A stretch of 52,725 nucleotides of DNA, taken from positions 1 to 52,725 of the forward strand of contig NZ_FNDW01000015.1 of NCBI RefSeq assembly GCF_900099685.1, written 5' to 3'. The stretch comes from Chryseobacterium taeanense. GTDB taxonomy: Bacteria; Bacteroidota; Bacteroidia; Flavobacteriales; Weeksellaceae. The notes under the pieces were generated by a model. That model saw only the letters and a program-made list of their open reading frames with translations, ran no database searches and was not told where the DNA came from. The translations under genes and the position numbers were made by a program. How positions within the stretch are numbered: position 1 is the stretch's first letter; each line of letters begins with the position of its first letter. Positions 45,142 through 52,725 of the stretch are shown here, piece by piece.

Positions 45142-45453
45142 AAAAATGTATTTAGAATTTAAACATGCTCTTAAAACTTTTCAAATTATATTCAGTAAAA
45201 AATTATTACTACCATAGCTTTCACTTCAGCTTAGATCAATATCGCATCTTATACCGGAACTCCGTAAAGTTCTATTTTATCATAGCACACCTACGGTGTG
45301 CCTGCGATATTGTATTGTTTTATGCTAAAAGGCTCGTTTTTGAAGCCGTAAAGCTCATCCGACATGCTTTTTGAGATCTAACACCTCAATCAGGTCAGAA
45401 AAAAGTAAGCAGAACTTCTTTAAATGTTTTTAAAAAGCAATACATTTGAAACC
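45142..45453. other. Non-coding region with a nested stem-loop upstream of the Lgt-like operon
   Basis: A long-range stem CAATATCGCA (45238) / TGCGATATTG (45304) encloses a GCACACC-TAC-GGTGTGC hairpin. A 69-codon frame at 45165 runs through it without family resemblance and is not accepted. TACATTTG at 45441-45448 is a -7 element only 5 bp before the ATG at 45454, so the operon message may be leaderless. Confidence 0.4.
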
Positions 45454-46201
45454 ATGGATTTCCCTGCAACCGTTCATATTTTAGGCAAAGACATTTTACT
45501 GCATCCGATCACAGAGTCTCTGGGGATTTTTGTCGGGATGCGGTATTATTTTTATTTAAAAAAAAAAAGCAAGTGAAAAAATGTCTTTCAATACTTCTGC
45601 AGCGATTTTAATAGGAGCAACTGCAGGAGCTTTGATAGGATCTAAATTAATCGGCAATCTCGAAAATCCATATATACTTTTTGGAAATTTCAGTTTAAAA
45701 AGATTTTGGACCAATAATACTATTGTCGGAGGTCTGGCATTTGGTCTTATAGGAGTTGAATGGGCAAAGAAAATTGCAGGGCATAAAGAAAGTACCGGAG
45801 ACTTAATTGTTTTTCCATTAATTCTGGCAATGATAATCGGAAGAGTCGGCTGTTTCCTTACAGGGATTTACGAAGAAACCTACGGTCTTCCTACAGATTC
45901 CATTTTTGGAATGTATCTGGGAGATCAGTATCGAAGGCATCCTGTTGCTTTATATGAAATTACTTTTCTCATTACACTTTGGATTATTTTAAAAGGGATT
46001 CAGAAAAAAGATACATTTCCTTCTGGTTTTGTATTTCAGCTTTTTATGATCAGTTACTTTAGTTTTAGATTTATGCTGGATTTTATCAAACCTAAAGTAG
46101 ATATTGTGGCAGGACTTGGAACAATACAGCTGGTTTGTGTTGGCGTGATTTTTTATTATTTCTTTAAACTCAAAGAAACAAAAGTTGTAAATTCACTTTA
46201 A
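45454..46201 (+). pseudogene. Lgt-family (prolipoprotein diacylglyceryl transferase-like) membrane protein, split by an A11 tract
   Basis: The first 40 codons (45454-45576) encode DFPATVHILGKDILLHPITE, then SLGIFVGMRYYFYLKKK: an Lgt-type N-terminus. A run of 11 A at 45558-45568 shifts the frame and a TGA follows. The rest (from 45581, 206 residues) gives several membrane helices, GRVGCFLTGIYEETYG near 85 and RRHPVALYE near 112, which match the Lgt core (GRIGNF.NGE.. and RHP.QLYE). Removing one A restores a single frame of about 248 residues. A sequencing error, true mutation, phase variation or transcript slippage are all possible. Some key Lgt residues differ (Cys for Asn in GRxGN), so it may be an Lgt paralogue with another lipid substrate. 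Operon start; the next gene is 9 bp away. Confidence 0.8.
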
Positions 46202-46210
46202 ATATTATTC

Positions 46211-46444
46211 ATGAAACTACTAACATTACTTGAAGTTGGAGATCTCACCGGATTGTTCGTATTTATAATCGGCATTGTTTTAATTGTACTTTTTGTTATC
46301 TCAATGTTTGTAGCAGCTATTGTACAAATTATTTATGAATGGGATAATAAAAGAAAATTTTCAAGAGGACAGTTTTGGAGAACCGTTTTGATATCTATGC
46401 TTGTTGGCGGACTTATCAGTGGTTTTGTTTGTGGTGGAATGTAA
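46211..46444 (+). CDS. Small two-helix membrane protein between Lgt-like and radical SAM genes
   Basis: 77 residues: a long membrane helix at about 14-42 (LFVFIIGIVLIVLFVISMFVAAIVQII), a charged loop YEWDNKRKFSRGQFWR, and a second helix at about 57-74 (TVLISMLVGGLISGFVCGG). Family not recognised. Spacing of 9 bp before and 10 bp after places it in one operon with the Lgt-like and radical SAM genes. It may be a membrane partner of either. Confidence 0.75.
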   Translation: MKLLTLLEVGDLTGLFVFIIGIVLIVLFVISMFVAAIVQIIYEWDNKRKFSRGQFWRTVLISMLVGGLISGFVCGGM

Positions 46445-46454
46445 AAAATTAATT

Positions 46455-47858
46455 ATGCCGGTAAGAAACTATACTTATTACGATTATACCATCAGCCTTT
46501 GCCCCGAATGCCTGAAGAGAGTAGGTGCGAAGATCATCATTGAAGACGAAGCCGTTTTCATGACAAAAAGATGCCCCGATCACGGATTTTTCAAAACGAA
46601 AATCGCAGCGGATGTTCAGTACTATAAAAATATCAGAAACTATAATAAAGCTTCGGAAATGCCGGTTCATTTCGGGACCGATGTGGAATACGGATGTCCT
46701 TATGACTGCGGCTTATGCGTAGATCATGAGCAGCACAGCTGCCTTTCTATTGTGGAAGTTACTGATCGCTGCAATCTTACCTGTCCTACGTGTTATGCAA
46801 TGTCTTCTCCGCACTACGGAAGCCACAGAAGTCTTGAGGAAATAGAAGCGATGTTTGATATCATCGTTAAAAATGAAGGCGAGCCGGATGTTGTGCAGAT
46901 CAGTGGGGGAGAACCGACCATTCATCCCGAGTTCTTTAAGATCATGGATATTGCCAAGTCGAAGCCTATCAAGCATTTAATGTTAAATACCAACGGCGTG
47001 CGGATTGCCAATGATCCCGGTTTTGCAGAAAAGCTGGCGACCTATGCTCCGGAATTTGAAATTTATCTTCAGTTTGATTCCTTTAAACCTGAAGTTCTGG
47101 AGGATTTCAGAGGAAAAGATCTCACTGATATCAGAATGAAAGCCCTGGAAAAACTAAATGCCCTTAATCTTTCTACAACGTTGGTGATTGTCCTTCAGAA
47201 AGGGAAAAATATCGATGAGATCGGGAAGATCATTGATTTTGCTTTAAAACAGAAATGTGTCCGTGGAATTACTTTTCAGCCTGTCGAAATTGCAGGAAGA
47301 AACCGTGAAGATTCTGCGTACGAAAAGATAACACTGACGGAGGTAAGACAGGAGATTTTAAACCAATTTCCACTGCTGAATTCGGATGATATCATTCCCG
47401 TTCCATGTAATCCGGATGCTTTGGCGATGGGTTATATCCTGAAGCTTGAAGGTGAAACGATTCCTTTAACAAGATATATCAACCCCGCTGATCTCCTGAA
47501 TAATGAGACAAGAAATACTATTGTCTATGAGCAGGATACAGGACTGCAGATGCAGCTTCTGGATATTTTCAGCACCGGGATCTCCGTAGATAAAGTGAAG
47601 CCTAAAGTAAACCAGCTATTGTGCTGTCTTCCCGAAGTTTCAGCTCCCAATCTCGATTATGACAATCTTTTCAGGATCATCATCATGAATTTTATGGATG
47701 CTCACGATTTTGATGTGCGCGCCGTAAAGAAATCCTGTGTGCACATTGTGAATAAAGATTTAAAACTGATTCCTTTTGAAACCATGAATTTGTTCTACAG
47801 AGATGATAAGAGTAAATATCTTGAGGAATTGAGGAGGGAGGATAGAGTTTTATTTTAG
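46455..47858 (+). CDS. Radical SAM protein of the tetraether-lipid-synthase (Tes/MJ0619-like) family
   Basis: 467 residues from the ATG at 46455 (an earlier start at 46401 would overlap the small gene). It has an N-terminal zinc-like knot SLCPECLKRV (Cys 16, 19) with KRCPDHGFF (Cys 40, His 43), then a second Cys cluster YGCPYDCGLCVDHEQHSC (81, 85, 88, 96). The radical SAM core is VTDRCNLTCPTCYA (Cys 106, 110, 113) and QISGGEPTIHPEF at 148-160, followed by LMLNTNGVRIA. C-terminal cysteines are in PVPCNPDAL and LLCCLPEV. This order is that of archaeal Tes and related proteins, which join lipid tails carbon to carbon. Bacterial homologues are of unknown or little-tested function. With an Lgt-like protein in the operon, a role in lipid or lipoprotein modification is inferred. 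Confidence 0.85.
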   Translation: MPVRNYTYYDYTISLCPECLKRVGAKIIIEDEAVFMTKRCPDHGFFKTKIAADVQYYKNIRNYNKASEMPVHFGTDVEYGCPYDCGLCVDHEQHSCLSIVEVTDRCNLTCPTCYAMSSPHYGSHRSLEEIEAMFDIIVKNEGEPDVVQISGGEPTIHPEFFKIMDIAKSKPIKHLMLNTNGVRIANDPGFAEKLATYAPEFEIYLQFDSFKPEVLEDFRGKDLTDIRMKALEKLNALNLSTTLVIVLQKGKNIDEIGKIIDFALKQKCVRGITFQPVEIAGRNREDSAYEKITLTEVRQEILNQFPLLNSDDIIPVPCNPDALAMGYILKLEGETIPLTRYINPADLLNNETRNTIVYEQDTGLQMQLLDIFSTGISVDKVKPKVNQLLCCLPEVSAPNLDYDNLFRIIIMNFMDAHDFDVRAVKKSCVHIVNKDLKLIPFETMNLFYRDDKSKYLEELRREDRVLF

Positions 47859-48343
47859 TATAAATCCCAAAGAACATTATTTTCAAAAAGATCTCCCCAA
47901 TATCTTTATTTGCTTCATTTAACGCATCAAAGATTTTTAATTTTAAAATCTCATCATAATCGTCATCGTAAATTATAGCTGTAATAATGTCGTGTAATAG
48001 TTCCTTATTCACTATATTGTCAGCCACAGCCACAGCAATATTTTCCATTTCACGAATAAATTTGGTTACGATAGCTCCTAAACCATTTGTTTGTAAAAAA
48101 AATGCCCCTAAAGCAACAGATGTCCTCTTATTACCATCGTTAAAGGCATGAATTATTAAAGCAAAACACTAGATGAGTTAGTTTATCTTCAATATAAGGA
48201 TAATATAAATCATTTTGAATATGATGTAGTGGGCTGTCAATATTTCCTAAATCTTTAATACCTCCATGCCCTCCTGATATTTCTAAAATTTTATCGTGAA
48301 TTTTTATAGCAAATTCCTTTGGAAAGTATATTAAAGTCATCAT
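47859..48343 (-). pseudogene. Doc/Fic-family toxin gene, frameshifted
   Basis: N-terminal part from the ATG at 48343 matches death-on-curing proteins (LIYFPKEFAIKIHDKILEI, then GGIKDLGNIDSPLHHIQND, then YYPYIEDKLTHLVF). A four-base A run at 48163-48166 (T run in the gene) has one base too many. The frame then ends early, while the next frame carries the catalytic HAFNDGNKRTSVALGAFFLQTNG and the C-terminal MENIAVAVADNIVNKELL. Removing one base restores the toxin. The downstream frame runs on past the usual Doc end to 47692, over the 3' end of the radical SAM gene, so the original end is uncertain. Doc toxins phosphorylate EF-Tu. The gene overlaps its partner by 4 bp (48340-48343). Confidence 0.82.
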
Positions 48344-49365
48344 CTGTTTTTTAATCTTTTAAAGACATCTTTATTCTCTTCCAAACGCTGTTCTATAGTC
48401 ATACTTTGTTCGCCTAAAAATTTTTCAAAATCATCTTCTGAAACTTCTTTTATATAATCTTCAAGTTTTTCGTGTAGTGCATCTCTAAATACTAAATCTC
48501 TACTAGCCATTTTGCTTCTGGCATCTTGAATAGATGCATACATCATTTTTTCAGCTCTCTTTGAAAAATCGTTAAATAGAGAATGTGCTTCTGTTAAATT
48601 TAATTTTCTTGCTTTTTTTTGACTGCATTCTTCTAATTCATGTGCAAAAGCATTTTCATAATCAGATATAATTCTTAAAATCTCTGTATAGAAAGTGGAT
48701 CTGACACTTTGTTTAGAATTTAGTCTAAGGATTTTTTTATATTCACTTGCATTTTCTTTAAAAATGCTTTTATAAACCTTATCCGTTAGTTGAGAATATT
48801 TAAAATTATTTTTTTCAATATATTGATCGATAGCATTAGTAAATTTCTTTCTGTAATCAAATTCATCCATGGCTACAAAAAGATATTGTTCTTCTCTTTG
48901 ATTTATATATTTTGTATGACCTTGAGCTTTTTCATTTAAAACATCTATAACAATATCTAAAATTAATGAACGAATTTGTCTAGCTCTTTCTGAATCAGTT
49001 AATAACATTCCAAAATTTAATAATGCTTTAAATGTGAAAACACCCAGAGAAGGAGCTTTATTTAACTCTTCTTTATAGGAAGGATTAATTTCTTTAATAA
49101 ATTCTTCTTTAAATATTTTTAATCGACTTCCTGTAAGAACTTCATATCCATTTGAAACAATTTCATCTTCATTATTTTCTAATACTCTTTCAATAGTTCT
49201 TACATCTACTTCAAAAAACTCAGAAAGCTGTTGTTTTGTGTAACGATATTTTTTTTCAAGAAGAACACCTGGAAAACTTACTGCTTTATATATTTCAGGT
49301 ATGGCTATATTGTTATTTAAAACATTTTTCCTTTCAATAGGAGAGTTCGTTAAATCTCTTTTCAT
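48340..49365 (-). CDS. DNA-binding partner (putative antitoxin) of Doc
   Basis: 341 residues, no signal peptide. The N-terminal part has a helix-turn-helix-like segment (KYRYTKQQLSEFFEVDVRTIERVLENNEDEI near 39-69). The middle and C-terminus are helical and charged (RAEKMMYASIQDARSKMASRDLVFRDALHEKLEDYI). I recall proteins of this layout next to Doc/Fic genes annotated as DNA-binding proteins. The 4-bp overlap with the Doc frame and the 32-bp palindrome just upstream support a self-regulated toxin-antitoxin operon. It is far longer than classic Phd (about 75 residues). Confidence 0.75.
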   Translation of the reverse strand: MKRDLTNSPIERKNVLNNNIAIPEIYKAVSFPGVLLEKKYRYTKQQLSEFFEVDVRTIERVLENNEDEIVSNGYEVLTGSRLKIFKEEFIKEINPSYKEELNKAPSLGVFTFKALLNFGMLLTDSERARQIRSLILDIVIDVLNEKAQGHTKYINQREEQYLFVAMDEFDYRKKFTNAIDQYIEKNNFKYSQLTDKVYKSIFKENASEYKKILRLNSKQSVRSTFYTEILRIISDYENAFAHELEECSQKKARKLNLTEAHSLFNDFSKRAEKMMYASIQDARSKMASRDLVFRDALHEKLEDYIKEVSEDDFEKFLGEQSMTIEQRLEENKDVFKRLKNR

Positions 49366-49376
49366 ATATTTATTTT

Positions 49377-49408
49377 TGATGTCTCCGACATTAATGTCGG
49401 AGACATCA
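49377..49408. promoter_or_regulatory. 32-bp perfect palindrome, operator of the Doc operon
   Basis: Perfect palindrome with half-site TGATGTCTCCGACATT, 11 bp before the start of the DNA-binding partner gene. Length and position fit an autoregulatory operator; it could also act as a hairpin in the leader RNA. Confidence 0.75.
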
Positions 49409-49520
49409 TGTTTTTTTTATTTAAATATCTGATAATCAATTATTTAATTAGAAGGTGTTTTGCTTGTTAAAAACAGATTGATTATTTTTAATAATTAATT
49501 GATAATTAGTTTGTTATATG

Positions 49521-50288
49521 TCAAAACTTCATCACCTCACTCAGCGTATTCATATACTCATATGCGGTAAGATCGAATTTCACAGGGACAATCGAGATAT
49601 ATCCTTTTGCCAGAGCGGTTTCATCGGCATCTTCAGATTCATCCATATTGTTGAAATATCCGGTAAGCCAGTAATATTTTTTACCGTGAGGATTTACCCT
49701 TTCATCAAAGCTTTCTTCCCACTTGGCGTTGGCCTGTTTGCAGACTTTTACACCTTTAATTTCTTCTTTCTGAAGTTTCGGAATGTTTACGTTGAGAACA
49801 ACTCCTTTAGGCATTGGGTTTTCCAGTGTTTTTTTAACGATATTCTGAATGTATTCTTTTGCCTGCGTAAAATCTGCTTCCCAGCTGAAATCCAATAAAG
49901 AGAAGCCAATGGCCGGAAGATTCTCTACACCGGCTTCCACTGCTGCAGACATCGTCCCGGAATAGATCACATTAATGGATGAGTTTGCGCCGTGGTTAAT
50001 CCCTGAAACGACGATATCCGGTCTTCTGGGAAGTATTTTATCGAGAGCCATCTTTACACAGTCAACAGGCGTTCCGCTGCAGGAAAAATCTCTTTGCGGA
50101 CCGTCAAGATGTACTTCTTCATAGCTTAAGGTAGAATTGATGGTAATGGCGTGACCTTTACCGCTTTGCGGAGAGTTGGGTGCTACAACGATTACTTCTC
50201 CGATTTCGTTCATAAAACGTACAAGATTTCTGATTCCAGGTGCTGTGATTCCGTCGTCATTTGTAACCAGAATAAGTGGTTTTTCCAT
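49521..50288 (-). CDS. surE: 5'/3'-nucleotidase SurE
   Basis: 255 residues from the ATG at 50288; the ATG at 50309 would add seven residues. Signatures are ILVTNDDGITAPGIRNLV near 6-23 with the metal-binding Asp-Asp pair, VVAPNSPQSGKGHAIT near 33-48, SGTPVDCVKMAL near 75-86 and VVSGINHGANSSINVIYSGTMSAAVEA near 93-119. Hydrolyses nucleoside 5'- and 3'-monophosphates. A TAATTTTG -7 element (minus strand, 50307-50314) lies 19 bp upstream. Single gene. Confidence 0.96.
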   Translation of the reverse strand: MEKPLILVTNDDGITAPGIRNLVRFMNEIGEVIVVAPNSPQSGKGHAITINSTLSYEEVHLDGPQRDFSCSGTPVDCVKMALDKILPRRPDIVVSGINHGANSSINVIYSGTMSAAVEAGVENLPAIGFSLLDFSWEADFTQAKEYIQNIVKKTLENPMPKGVVLNVNIPKLQKEEIKGVKVCKQANAKWEESFDERVNPHGKKYYWLTGYFNNMDESEDADETALAKGYISIVPVKFDLTAYEYMNTLSEVMKF

Positions 50289-50306
50289 ATTAAAATTTAA
50301 TTTTAA

Positions 50307-50314
50307 CAAAATTA
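50307..50314 (-). promoter_or_regulatory. -7 promoter element of surE
   Basis: Minus strand TAATTTTG, a TAnnTTTG match. Confidence 0.45.
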
Positions 50315-50433
50315 CTTAAAACTATCTGATATTTGTAAAGAAGGTATTAAATTTGATAATTTGTAACAGTTAATTAAAAATTACTACTTATTAAAATACT
50401 TTTTTAAAATTAATAAAAATACATTACAGATTT

Positions 50434-52563
50434 ATGTGGAAAAATTTTAAGCTCAATAAATTTTTACTCCTCATTCCATTAACAAGTCTAATGTTTTGTT
50501 TCAACTCGCCTAAAAATGAAGATGAAAAGATGCAGACGATCATGGTGAGCGTAAAAAATACTCTTTCTTACCTACATTACAGTCCAAAACCGATCAATGA
50601 CGCATATTCAAAGGATGTGTATAAACTTTATTTTGATCTGATCGATTCCGGAAAAAGATATTTTCTGCAGTCGGACATGGACGAATTTGCAAAGCACGAA
50701 ACCAAGCTTGATGATTATCTTAACCAGGGAGATCTTACCTTTTATAAACTCACCGTTGACAGATTATATCAGAGAACCGATGAGATTGATAAAATGATTC
50801 AGGATATTTTAAGCAAACCGATTAATCTCGAAGAAGATGAAACCCTGACTCTTGAGCCAAAGCTCAAAAAAGCTCCGGCCAATAAGCAGGAACAGTATAA
50901 TGAATGGAAAAAATTCATTAAATACAATATTCTTCAGGAAATTGAATCGATGAACAGCAAAGAAGAAACCCAGAAAGAAAAGAAAGATTCTGTACAGCGA
51001 TATAAACTGAAAGATACCATTAAATATCAACCACTTGCACCTGAACAAAAGCTTCAGAAAGCAACCGGTGAGGTAAAAGATCTTGTACAGGATATGTTCA
51101 GAAGATTTAAGAAAAGAAAAAAAATAGATCTGTTTACGGTGTACATGAATGCGTATACAGAAGTTTTCGATCCGCATACCAACTATTATTCTCCAAAAGA
51201 TAAAGAAGATTTTGATACCAACTTTACAGGAAAGGTAATCGGTATCGGGGCAATTATTCAGGAGAAAAAAGGGAATCTCTATTTAGGAGCCTTAACAATC
51301 GGAGCGCCTGCATGGAAGTCTAAACAGCTTTCCGATGGTGATAAGATTCTTAAAGTAAAATCGAAACCTAATGAAGATGCCGTAAATGTAGTCGGGATGC
51401 TGTCTGATGAAGCGGTACGCCTGATCCGCGGGGAAAAAGGGACTCCTGTAACGCTGACTGTTCAGAAAAAGGACGGAACCATAAAAGAGGTTACGATGAT
51501 CCGTGAAGAAGTGGCTATTGAAGATACCTTTGCAAGAAGTATCGTTGTAGGCGCTCCTAACGGTAAAAAGTACGGCTTTATCAATTTACCAAGTTTCAAT
51601 GCTGATTTTGAAAATCCAAACGGAAGAAATGCTTCGGATGATATTAAAAACGAGCTTATTAAGCTTAAAAAGCAAAATATAGAAGGAATTGTTCTGGATC
51701 TTAGAAATAATGGAGGAGGTTCTTTAACGGAAGTAGGTGATATCATGGGACTTTTCATGCAGTCCGGACCCTATGTTCAGGTAAAAGACGGAAACGGGAA
51801 AATTCAGACATTAAAGAATAAAAATGAAACCCCAATCTGGACAGGTCCTTTGGTAATCATGCAGAACGAAGCGTCTGCTTCCGCTTCTGAAATTCTAGCC
51901 GGTGCAATGCAGGATTATGGTAGAGCCATGATTATAGGATCTCCACAATCGTTTGGAAAAGGAACCGTACAGACCTTTGTTGAATTGAACAGATTTTTAA
52001 ATACGGAAGATGATTTCGGAGCTTTAAAGCTTACCATTCAGAAGTTTTATAGAATTACCGGAGAATCTACCCAGAGAAAAGGTATTGTTTCCGATATTCA
52101 GATGAAGGATCTGCTTACGTATGCAGAAGTAGGAGAGCGGTATGACGATTATGCGTTGGCTTGGGATAAGATTCCGGCAACAAATTTCCAAAAGGTTAAT
52201 TACTTCAATATTCAGGCTCTTGAAAAGGCAAGCGCAGACAGATTGGCCAAAAATACCAAATATCAACTGCTGCTGGAAGCTGCCCAGTGGAGAGAAAAAC
52301 TGGATAAAGAGGAAACGATTACACTTAATATCAATAAGTTCAATGAACTGACAAAACAGAGAAAAGCTCAGATTGAAAAGTTTAAATCATTAACAAAATT
52401 TGATAGCGGACTTCAGTTTACGATGTATCAGAGCGAAGTCGAAAGAGAGAAGAAAGATGAAGCTTTCAAAAAGAAATCTGAAATCTGGATCAAAAACCTT
52501 AAAAAAGATCTTTATCTTCAGGAAGCCATGAATATCATCGCTGATATGGGAGTAAAATCTTGA
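50434..52563 (+). CDS. C-terminal processing (tail-specific) protease, family S41
   Basis: 709 residues. Membrane anchor or signal helix at about 8-24 (LLLIPLTSLMFCFNSP). The N-terminal helical domain carries DAYSKDVYKLYFDLIDSGKRYF. A PDZ domain lies at about 260-355 (FTGKVIGIGAIIQEKKGNLYL...DGDKILKVKSK), and then comes the S41 catalytic domain. There KYGFINLPSFNADF is near 378, GIVLDLRNNGGGSLTEV near 418, the nucleophile Ser is in ASASASEILAGAMQDYGRAMIIG near 483 and the base Lys is in SFGKGTVQT near 507. The layout is that of E. coli Prc. Cleaves C-termini of envelope proteins. Confidence 0.95.
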   Translation: MWKNFKLNKFLLLIPLTSLMFCFNSPKNEDEKMQTIMVSVKNTLSYLHYSPKPINDAYSKDVYKLYFDLIDSGKRYFLQSDMDEFAKHETKLDDYLNQGDLTFYKLTVDRLYQRTDEIDKMIQDILSKPINLEEDETLTLEPKLKKAPANKQEQYNEWKKFIKYNILQEIESMNSKEETQKEKKDSVQRYKLKDTIKYQPLAPEQKLQKATGEVKDLVQDMFRRFKKRKKIDLFTVYMNAYTEVFDPHTNYYSPKDKEDFDTNFTGKVIGIGAIIQEKKGNLYLGALTIGAPAWKSKQLSDGDKILKVKSKPNEDAVNVVGMLSDEAVRLIRGEKGTPVTLTVQKKDGTIKEVTMIREEVAIEDTFARSIVVGAPNGKKYGFINLPSFNADFENPNGRNASDDIKNELIKLKKQNIEGIVLDLRNNGGGSLTEVGDIMGLFMQSGPYVQVKDGNGKIQTLKNKNETPIWTGPLVIMQNEASASASEILAGAMQDYGRAMIIGSPQSFGKGTVQTFVELNRFLNTEDDFGALKLTIQKFYRITGESTQRKGIVSDIQMKDLLTYAEVGERYDDYALAWDKIPATNFQKVNYFNIQALEKASADRLAKNTKYQLLLEAAQWREKLDKEETITLNINKFNELTKQRKAQIEKFKSLTKFDSGLQFTMYQSEVEREKKDEAFKKKSEIWIKNLKKDLYLQEAMNIIADMGVKS

Positions 52564-52584
52564 TCTAATAAATAACATCATAAA

Positions 52585-52625
52585 AAAACCGTCGCCTGAG
52601 GTTCTCGAAGGCGACGGTTTTTTTT
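52585..52625 (+). terminator. Terminator after the S41 protease gene
   Basis: Stem AAAACCGTCGCC / GGCGACGGTTTT with a 16-nt loop and eight T. Confidence 0.9.
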
Positions 52626-52638
52626 ATTGGATATGTCT

Positions 52639-52725
52639 TGTCCTGAAATAGCGATACACAAATTTTATCGTTATGGAAAACAATCAAGAAAATCGCTATG
52701 TAAAGCGAACCCAAAAAGACTATTC
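52639..52725 (+). mobile_element. IS3-family element, left end and start of transposase OrfA (cut by window edge)
   Basis: An ATG at 52673 opens MENNQENRYVKRTQKDYS, which continues past the window. The RYV+R(T/S)QKDYS start is typical of IS3-family OrfA proteins in Bacteroidetes. The preceding TGTCCTGAAATAGCGATACA (from about 52639) has the TG end and position of an IS3 terminal repeat. The right end is outside the window. Confidence 0.75.

Noticed and set aside
45165..45374. 69-codon open frame before the Lgt-like gene
   Set aside because: Runs through a stem-loop, no family resemblance, composition unlike neighbouring proteins.
47692..47858. Extension of the Doc frame over the radical SAM gene
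   Set aside because: Antisense to the conserved radical SAM C-terminus; the Doc-like sequence ends before this point, so it is read-through of the shifted frame.

Overview
The window comes from an AT-rich Flavobacteriia genome, most like Chryseobacterium or a relative. This rests on the gene types (type III glutamine synthetase, SprE/PorW gliding/type 9 secretion lipoprotein, fused MurF-alanine racemase, YbeY with the flavobacterial 'GYKDK' variant), on the near absence of Shine-Dalgarno signals, and on promoters of the Bacteroidetes type (TTTG-N19-TAnnTTTG). No rRNA, tRNA or CRISPR array was seen. Both ends hold cut-off insertion-sequence transposases (IS982-like on the left, IS3-like on the right).

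Layout. 0.3-6.1 kb: glutamine synthetase III, then an NAD/ADP-ribose island on the minus strand (NrtR-like Nudix regulator, NADAR protein, ART-like small protein, macrodomain, sirtuin). Related 21-bp palindromes lie before the regulator and the NADAR gene. 6.4-10.4 kb: small membrane protein, lepA, and an ECF sigma / anti-sigma / Spy-like operon. 10.7-16.1 kb (plus): DUF2520 oxidoreductase, SIMPL protein, kdsC-like phosphatase, maf, porW/sprE. 16.1-23 kb (minus): tsaB, SDR, yraN, LD-carboxypeptidase, LysE transporter, rnr, rpiB. 23.0-23.6 kb: a 640-bp AT-rich non-coding stretch with two phased DnaA boxes, then pgk. 25-34 kb (minus): methyltransferase, mnmG flanked by two perfect parS sites, then a tight operon (HTH antitoxin, RelE/ParE toxin, murF-alr, patatin/outer-membrane protein, ybeY), and tdk. 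34.4-39 kb (plus): acidic repeat protein, rsmI, WG-like protein, fabG. 39.1-43.4 kb: an accessory surface locus behind an apparent invertible promoter, with a secreted protein, a fibrinogen-like protein, an HU/DUF4469 protein and a 23-bp repeat array. 43.5-47.9 kb: guaC, three 177-bp tandem repeats, and a three-gene Lgt-like / small membrane / Tes-like radical SAM operon. 47.7-49.4 kb: a Doc toxin with a frameshift, its DNA-binding partner and a 32-bp palindromic operator. 49.5-52.6 kb: surE and a C-terminal processing protease.

The most notable points are four. (1) A 215-bp candidate invertible promoter has 27-bp inverted recombinase-type sites and a consensus promoter that now points away from the surface locus. 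(2) The ADP-ribose island has a shared operator-like motif. (3) A bacterial homologue of the archaeal tetraether-lipid synthase family sits with an Lgt-like membrane protein. (4) Two parS sites plus a DnaA-box region suggest that the window lies near the chromosome origin; gene strand bias, mostly minus left of about 23 kb and mostly plus right of about 34 kb, is loosely in line with this.
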